Positions 59,211 through 64,000 of a DNA stretch of 64,000 nt are shown piece after piece (position 1 is the stretch's first letter; every line of letters starts with the position of its first letter). The DNA comes from Chelonobacter sp050613185 (GTDB taxonomy: Bacteria > Pseudomonadota > Gammaproteobacteria > Enterobacterales > Pasteurellaceae), in NCBI RefSeq assembly GCF_050613185.1, contig NZ_CP192511.1:1302001-1366000 (forward strand), in the 5' to 3' direction. Position numbers and translations under genes: made by a program. The notes beneath the pieces are model-generated. The model was given only the letters and a program-made list of their open reading frames with translations, was not told the DNA's origin and ran no database searches.

Positions 59211-61442
59211 CTATATATAAGCATCTATCCCAATATTCTCATTTAATATGTTATGCGCTTTAGCGCTGGTTAAAGCATTATTAGGATATTCAACATTGAT
59301 TGGATCATGATTTATCTTAGTATTATCCTCCACAGTACTTCCATCCTTTTTATGAGTGATATCATCTTTATCAGTGCCACTCATGACGATGCCTTTGGTC
59401 AAGATTTCTTTCAGGCTTAAAAAACGGTCTAAAAATTGAAAATTTTCGACTTGGTATTTTTCATCGGCATAAAATTGTTTAATAGTGATGGAGTCATTTT
59501 GATTATAACCGAATAATATAAGGTCATTGTCGATTTGGCGGAACTTCACATCACTGTAATTGATATTGGTGAAGTGAATTGTGTCTTTTTCATTGAGCCT
59601 CATCCAGAAATGGTTTTCTTTAATAATATCTTGACCGTGTCCTTTACTAAAAATATAAGTATCAGAGCCTAAATCACCATTTAAGATATCATTGCCAGCA
59701 CCGCCAAATAAAAAATCATCACCATCTTTTGCTTCTAACATATCATTATCAACGCTACCGACAAGAAAGTCTTTTTTATCTGTACCTATTAATAGATCTT
59801 TTCCCAATGTTATATCAGTATTAAGAATATAAGAAATGATTTTGTTTTTCTCTGCAAGCTGTGTTAGGTTTGTATTAATTATTTTTAAATAATCATTATT
59901 ATAACTACCTAAGTTCTTAGAGATTAATAGAATTTCTCTGGCTTCTTGGAATTTATTATCATTGGCGAGTAGAATGATTTCGGAATTTAGTTTATCCCAG
60001 TTAAATTCTAACTCGCCACTAGCATTAATATTGAAGTGCGTGATATTAAATAAGTCTTTATAGCTTGTCTTTGATTCTAATTGTGCATAAACATAGTTGG
60101 AGAATTTATTGAATTCATTTTCTAAAAAAGTAGATGCTGTTTTATTAGGGTTTGAATTTCTTCCTTGTTGTTTAAATGCTTCGCCTGTTAATATTTCTAA
60201 GGTGTGTAATTTTTTTGCATTAATAAAATCTCCTCGACTACTCTCTTCAATATGACTAACGCCAGCCCATTCATATATAAGATGATTAATTAGTTCTTTT
60301 TTCTGTGAGGGAGATGCCTCTATGTACTCTTGAATAACATAGATTAAATTAGGGTTCTTTGCAATAGCTTCATGTAAGTTTAGTAAGTTGCCAAAAGCAA
60401 TAATATTCGGCATTTCTTTTATGTGATTATTAATCTCAATTTTTTCTTTATAATAAGATTTGGCTGTATTTACATTGAACCAAATATCTGTGATATCTGA
60501 AGTGCTATCATCTTCCCAAATCACTTGAGATTGCTGTTTATGTATATTGCCACTTTCATCTATTTGAGCGATATCTATATATGATAAGTCAATACTTTTA
60601 ATACCGGATTCAGATAGTTTGATTAATTCCCCCTCTTCAGCAATACCATTTTGATTATGATCAAACCATAGTTGAAGTGTGAACCAAGCCTCATCTTTTT
60701 CATCAAAGATATTATTATGATTGCTATCCAGTTCAGTTAGTGCAAGAAATCCGTTATTTGCTTTATTACCATCTTTTAATACAGTATGATTGCCAAATAA
60801 TTCATGACCTGAATCAATAGTGCCATTACCATTACGATCCCAAACTAAAAACGCATCGCCTTTATCTATCCAGCCTGTATTTTCTGCAAAGAGGTTATTA
60901 TCTAGATCAAAAAAAGTATTTTTAGTTATTGAAATTGTTTTAACACCATTTTTATCCATATCAATAATCAGGGGACAACTTAGCGGCGTATTTTTTCCTC
61001 TATCGGTATTTGGATTATCGTCGGATGGAGAAATTAGATCGCCTAATGGTATAGATGGTGGTTTAACACAGCCATTGGCATCGCGATGGTTAGCATTATC
61101 ATAGAGCGTTACTGCTAAGCCTCCAACTGCAAAAATAAGTGCCGGCACACCCAATCCAAATGCGCCGGCAACACCAGCTAAAATTGTGAAAGTATCGCTG
61201 GCGGTTATCTGTTTATTGATGCCCACATTTATTGCTGTTGAAATGGCTGATATGCTACCGCCTACATTGCCTAAATGATTGGGAAAACCACTAGCAAAGC
61301 TGGCAGCTGTTGCCGAACTGGAAAGTCCAGCACTCCAAGCCATATTTTTACCATTACAAGATGTGCTCATGGAACTAGTTTCTACAACTCCATCAATAGT
61401 ACCAATATCTGCACCAAATTTAGCAATCATCATCTTAATCAT
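59211..61442 (-). CDS. FrpC/ApxIVA-type RTX calcium-binding protein
   Basis: A 743-residue secreted-type protein. The start is secure: AAGGAG lies 7 bases before the ATG. Residues 1-80 are Ser/Gly/Ala-rich, 84-115 form a hydrophobic Gly-rich stretch, 155-325 form an FrpC-like self-processing module with EF-hand-like loops (DRNGNGTID, DSNHNNIFD, DHNQNGIAE), 340-545 form a helical linker with MPNIIAFGNLLNLHEAI and LIYEWAGV typical of FrpC/ApxIVA, 550-610 carry GGAGNDILNGD-type RTX repeats, followed by a haemolysin-type calcium-binding-related domain (about 618-680). The family's cleavage Asp-Pro is Cys156-Pro157 here. No type I secretion or acyltransferase genes are adjacent. Probably a type I-exported effector or toxin; function not proven. 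Confidence 0.8.
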   Translation of the reverse strand: MIKMMIAKFGADIGTIDGVVETSSMSTSCNGKNMAWSAGLSSSATAASFASGFPNHLGNVGGSISAISTAINVGINKQITASDTFTILAGVAGAFGLGVPALIFAVGGLAVTLYDNANHRDANGCVKPPSIPLGDLISPSDDNPNTDRGKNTPLSCPLIIDMDKNGVKTISITKNTFFDLDNNLFAENTGWIDKGDAFLVWDRNGNGTIDSGHELFGNHTVLKDGNKANNGFLALTELDSNHNNIFDEKDEAWFTLQLWFDHNQNGIAEEGELIKLSESGIKSIDLSYIDIAQIDESGNIHKQQSQVIWEDDSTSDITDIWFNVNTAKSYYKEKIEINNHIKEMPNIIAFGNLLNLHEAIAKNPNLIYVIQEYIEASPSQKKELINHLIYEWAGVSHIEESSRGDFINAKKLHTLEILTGEAFKQQGRNSNPNKTASTFLENEFNKFSNYVYAQLESKTSYKDLFNITHFNINASGELEFNWDKLNSEIILLANDNKFQEAREILLISKNLGSYNNDYLKIINTNLTQLAEKNKIISYILNTDITLGKDLLIGTDKKDFLVGSVDNDMLEAKDGDDFLFGGAGNDILNGDLGSDTYIFSKGHGQDIIKENHFWMRLNEKDTIHFTNINYSDVKFRQIDNDLILFGYNQNDSITIKQFYADEKYQVENFQFLDRFLSLKEILTKGIVMSGTDKDDITHKKDGSTVEDNTKINHDPINVEYPNNALTSAKAHNILNENIGIDAYI

Positions 61443-61495
61443 TATTTAACTCCTTAAAAAATAATAGCTCCCTTACCATATTGAAAATACTGATA

Positions 61496-62005
61496 TTATT
61501 TCTTGCGGCTTAGTCTTCTTCTATGTTGTAAGATATGTTTAACAGCTATAAAAATACCACCAAGAAGAGAACCGAATAATGTAATTTTCGCATTCCGATT
61601 TATATCATTTTTTTCTTGCTCAATAAAACTTTCATCTATATTATAAAGGCATTTATTTTGTTCGGTGCATATTGAATAAATGTATTCGGCTGTATTTATT
61701 TTTATAAAGGTTATCGAAGATAATAAATATCTTCCTTCTACGGGAAGTCCACAATAATTTATATGGCATTTATTATTTATTTGCCGAATAGTCTTGTGGT
61801 TATTTAATCTGCCATTGATTTCTTTTTCTGTTATCTGAGTTGAAACGTTTGAGTACGATTTATAGCCTATGTTATAATCATTGAAAACTAAAAAAGGAAT
61901 GGTCATAAAATACAGTTGGATTAATATAAAAATAAGTAGTATGCGTTCAGAAATAGTAAGCCATAAGAAGAATTCTTTTATTTTTTTGATGATGTAGATA
62001 AGCAT
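61496..62005 (-). CDS. Two-TM protein B of the RTX cassette (putative immunity or accessory)
   Basis: A 169-residue protein I cannot assign to a named family. It has membrane segments at about 18-42 and 140-158, a basic cytoplasmic end (HRRRLSRKK) and a periplasmic region of about 95 residues. Four cysteines are shared with the upstream protein: KCxxxYCGLPxEGxY and SICTEQNKC. Its EKEINGRLNNHKT segment also recurs there. It lies 53 bases upstream of the RTX gene. Base composition is strongly AT-rich with no USS. A role as an immunity or secretion partner of the RTX protein is inference from position and topology only. Confidence 0.7.
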   Translation of the reverse strand: MLIYIIKKIKEFFLWLTISERILLIFILIQLYFMTIPFLVFNDYNIGYKSYSNVSTQITEKEINGRLNNHKTIRQINNKCHINYCGLPVEGRYLLSSITFIKINTAEYIYSICTEQNKCLYNIDESFIEQEKNDINRNAKITLFGSLLGGIFIAVKHILQHRRRLSRKK

Positions 62006-62096
62006 ATTGCTCCTAGGTTATTTTTGATTCATTTCATTTATTAATGGAAATTGATATAATATGCATTGAGCTATTAAAACTATAACGAATTTTCAG

Positions 62097-62612
62097 TTAT
62101 AACTTGCTATTTTTTCTTTTTCGCCAATAATCTTTTGTAAAAAATTCAATGATCATAACGATATTTACAAGTATTACACCCCAAAAGATGGTTTTTGCAT
62201 TTTTATGTGCGGTATATTTTTTCATCTGGATAAAAGACTCGCTTATATTATAAAAACATACATCGCTATTTATGCAAATGAAATGTATATATGACATTCC
62301 ATTTATATTAATAAACGCTATTTTTGAAAGTTTATATTCGCCTTCTTTAGGCAATCCACAATAAGGTTTGTAACATTTGTTACTTACTCTTCGGAGTGTG
62401 AGATGGTTATTTAATTTTCCATTTATTTCTTGCTTGCTAACTGTTGCAGAAATATCAAAATAATATAGGTGATTAATTTTATAGTCATTTAAAATTAAAA
62501 TTGGTAAAGAGAAGTAAGAGGCAGTTGATATAGTTAAAAAGAAAAAAATACTATAACCCCATCCAAGCCAATGGAAAAATTGTTTTGTTTTTTTTATTAG
62601 AAATAAATACAT
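62097..62612 (-). CDS. Two-TM protein A of the RTX cassette (paralogue of B)
   Basis: A 171-residue paralogue of the downstream protein: same length, membrane segments at about 18-42 and 142-160, basic tail (YWRKRKNSK), and the same periplasmic landmarks QEINGKLNNHLT, KCYKPYCGLPKEGEYKLS and FICINSDVCFYN. The four shared cysteines suggest two disulfides. It is the first gene of the cassette, 91 bases upstream of copy B, behind a CRP-type site. Unknown function; tandem diverged copies are a pattern often seen in immunity genes. Confidence 0.7.
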   Translation of the reverse strand: MYLFLIKKTKQFFHWLGWGYSIFFFLTISTASYFSLPILILNDYKINHLYYFDISATVSKQEINGKLNNHLTLRRVSNKCYKPYCGLPKEGEYKLSKIAFININGMSYIHFICINSDVCFYNISESFIQMKKYTAHKNAKTIFWGVILVNIVMIIEFFTKDYWRKRKNSKL

Positions 62613-62682
62613 GATTAACCTTGTTGGTTTCTGATTATTTAAAAACTATTTAGAATGGATTTTTAAATAAATATCACATCAA

Positions 62683-62710
62683 ATTATATTATGTTGTGAT
62701 TGCGCTCACA
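62683..62710 (-). promoter_or_regulatory. CRP site and -10 box upstream of the RTX cassette
   Basis: TGTGATTGCGCTCACA (62695-62710) is a perfect TGTGA-N6-TCACA CRP core. A perfect TATAAT (minus strand, 62683-62688) lies next to it, with the ATG of two-TM protein A about 70 bases further. With that -10 box CRP would sit near -26 and could block the promoter. A weaker TATTTA (62668-62673) would place it at -41.5, the activating class II position. Confidence 0.7.
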
Positions 62711-62864
62711 TTTTTTTGAAAATTAATTGTAAGTTTGCTTGTGTTGTTGAAATTATTTATTGGAATATCCTAAAATATTGGAGGGGTTATTAATTCTATA
62801 AATAAAATTAAAGAGTCTAATGATGCGTTATTTCAAGGCGTATATCTGTCAGATTTGGTTGGAT

Positions 62865-62896
62865 TGAGCCAATTTTTCCTGTTAAAAATTGGCTCA
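62865..62896 (-). terminator. rnr terminator
   Basis: A perfect 13-bp stem (TGAGCCAATTTTT with AAAAATTGGCTCA) with a 6-nt loop lies 12 bases past the rnr stop on the minus strand. It separates rnr from the inserted cassette. Confidence 0.8.
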
Positions 62897-62907
62897 ATAT
62901 TTTGGGT

Positions 62908-64000
62908 TTACTTGCGTTTTTTAGCTTTACTAAACGCGCCGCTTTTGCGCGACGGTTTCTTTTTCTCGGCACGTTGCGGATTGGCTTTGCCGCTTTTGCC
63001 GTCGCGCAGGCGTTTTTCCAAACTTTCGGCATAGCGCACGTTTTTCTTGGCGCGGTCTTTGGCGGTTTTGCCTTCGCGCAGCGGTTTGCGTTCGCTGGAT
63101 ACCATCGCGAAATCGATCTGCTTCTGTTCCAGACTGACGGCGCTGACTTTGATCCGCACTTTGTCGCCGATACGGTAATACATGCCGCTGTTTTCGCCGA
63201 TTAAGCGTTGCCTCGCGCTGTCGAATTGGTAGTAGTCGTTATCAAGGGTGGAGATATGTACCAAGCCGTCGATAAAGAAGTCGTTCAGGCGCACGAACAA
63301 GCCGAAACCGGTGACGCTGGAGATTATGCCGTCGAACTCTTCGCCGACGTGATCCTGCATATATTCGCATTTCAGCCAGTCGGCGACTTCGCGCGTAGCA
63401 TCGTCGGCGCGGCGTTCGGTGGTGGAGCAGTGCTCGCCGAGCAAGTCGATTTCGTCTAAGGTGTAATGAAAACCGCCGCCGTGGGTGCTGCGTTTTGTGC
63501 TGCCTTGCGCTTTGGCGATCAAATATTTAATCGCGCGGTGCAGGCTCAAATCAGGATAACGGCGGATTGGCGAGGTGAAATGGGCATAGTTATCCAATGC
63601 CAAACCGAAATGCCCGATATTGTCGGCGGAATAGACCGCCTGACTGAGCGAGCGCAACAACATGGTTTGAATCAGCTCGTGATCAGGACGTTCTTTCACC
63701 TGTTTCATCAATTCGGCATAATCCGCCGGGGTTGGTTTCAAACCGCCGCCAAGGGTTAAACCGCACTCGTTGAGGAAACTGCGGAAGCCCATCAGTTTTT
63801 CTTCGCCCGGTCCGGCGTGAATGCGGAACAGTGCAGGTTCTTGCGCTTTTTCGACAAAAGTCGCCGCGGCAATATTGGCTTGGATCATACACTCTTCGAT
63901 GATCTTATGCGCGTCATTGCGCACCACCGGCTCGATCCGTTCGATTCGCCCTTGCGGATTAAAAATAAATTGGGTTTCGATGGTTTCGAAATCGATCGCA
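62908..64000 (-). CDS. rnr: Ribonuclease R, C-terminal part (5' end outside window)
   Basis: The frame is open to the right edge, so the gene continues beyond the window; about 363 residues are visible. It is a processive 3'-5' exoribonuclease of the RNB family. The segment RNDAHKIIEECMIQANIAAA, HFTSPIRRYPDLSLHRAIKYL and the S1 domain (GEEFDGIISSVTGFGLFVRL...) match RNase R. The Lys/Arg-rich tail of about 50 residues ends in SKAKKRK. In relatives rlmB follows directly; here the RTX cassette intervenes. Confidence 0.95.
   Translation of the reverse strand, partial: AIDFETIETQFIFNPQGRIERIEPVVRNDAHKIIEECMIQANIAAATFVEKAQEPALFRIHAGPGEEKLMGFRSFLNECGLTLGGGLKPTPADYAELMKQVKERPDHELIQTMLLRSLSQAVYSADNIGHFGLALDNYAHFTSPIRRYPDLSLHRAIKYLIAKAQGSTKRSTHGGGFHYTLDEIDLLGEHCSTTERRADDATREVADWLKCEYMQDHVGEEFDGIISSVTGFGLFVRLNDFFIDGLVHISTLDNDYYQFDSARQRLIGENSGMYYRIGDKVRIKVSAVSLEQKQIDFAMVSSERKPLREGKTAKDRAKKNVRYAESLEKRLRDGKSGKANPQRAEKKKPSRKSGAFSKAKKRK

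Noticed and set aside
62795..62907. Possible plus-strand gene after GGAGGGG near 62780 with an ATT start
   Set aside because: The frame runs into antisense of rnr, has no standard start codon, and crosses the rnr terminator hairpin.

Overview
The window is a piece of a Pasteurellaceae chromosome. The 9-mer AAGTGCGGT, the Haemophilus-type DNA uptake signal sequence (USS), and its complement ACCGCACTT recur dozens of times by eye. Gene content and order resemble Haemophilus, Aggregatibacter and Pasteurella: ygiW-qseB-qseC, oxyR-fabR-slyX-fkpA-yheO-tusDCB-str operon, and a torYZ/mtsYZ pair. I cannot name the species. I found no rRNA, tRNA, CRISPR array, insertion sequence or prophage.

Layout. 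1-5.1 kb: the end of a TRAP transporter permease, an iron-type alcohol dehydrogenase, a decayed copy of the rclA 3' end, an AI-2E-family permease, an RclA-like flavoprotein and a YjbR protein. 5.3-8.2 kb: LPS inner-core heptose genes rfaD-waaF-waaC. 8.3-10.2 kb: the HslVU protease behind a sigma-32-like promoter. 10.4-11.5 kb: cfa. 11.6-16.2 kb: haem operon hemC-hemD-hemX-hemY on the minus strand. 16.4-20.8 kb: oxyR, fabR, slyX, an FKBP isomerase, yheO and the tRNA-thiolation relay tusDCB. 21.0-25.4 kb: str operon rpsL-rpsG-fusA-tuf. 25.6-37.7 kb: secE-nusG-rplKA-rplJL-rpoBC with recognisable regulatory RNA. 37.8-43.6 kb: nudC-hemE-yjaG-hupA, then a DeoR regulator with glmS. 43.6-47.3 kb: S/N-oxide reductase mtsZ/torZ and its pentahaem cytochrome torY, behind an FNR box. 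47.9-52.9 kb: leuABCD with a leader peptide and attenuator. 53.2-54.6 kb: a sulfur/persulfide-type cluster (ArsR-BigR-like repressor, two YeeE/YedE half proteins, convergent DUF2892). 54.7-57.2 kb: ygiW-qseB-qseC. 57.4-59.1 kb: ybhA and rlmB. 59.2-62.6 kb: an AT-rich accessory cassette. 62.9-64 kb: the 3' part of rnr.

Most of the window is core metabolism and information processing. The most unusual part is the 59.2-62.6 kb cassette. It holds an FrpC/ApxIVA-type RTX protein preceded by two paralogous two-TM proteins with four conserved cysteines. It lies between rnr and rlmB, which are neighbours in relatives, lacks uptake sequences, and has a perfect CRP core site upstream. I infer an acquired secreted effector or toxin with possible immunity partners. 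The RTX protein has Cys-Pro where the family's self-cleaving Asp-Pro is expected.

Other points of note: uptake sequences inside promoter spacers (hslV, leu) and at a start site (rplK); uptake-sequence dyads used as terminators, one of them between rpoB and rpoC; a two-copy interspersed repeat with one copy inside the leu operon; and a small rclA duplication.
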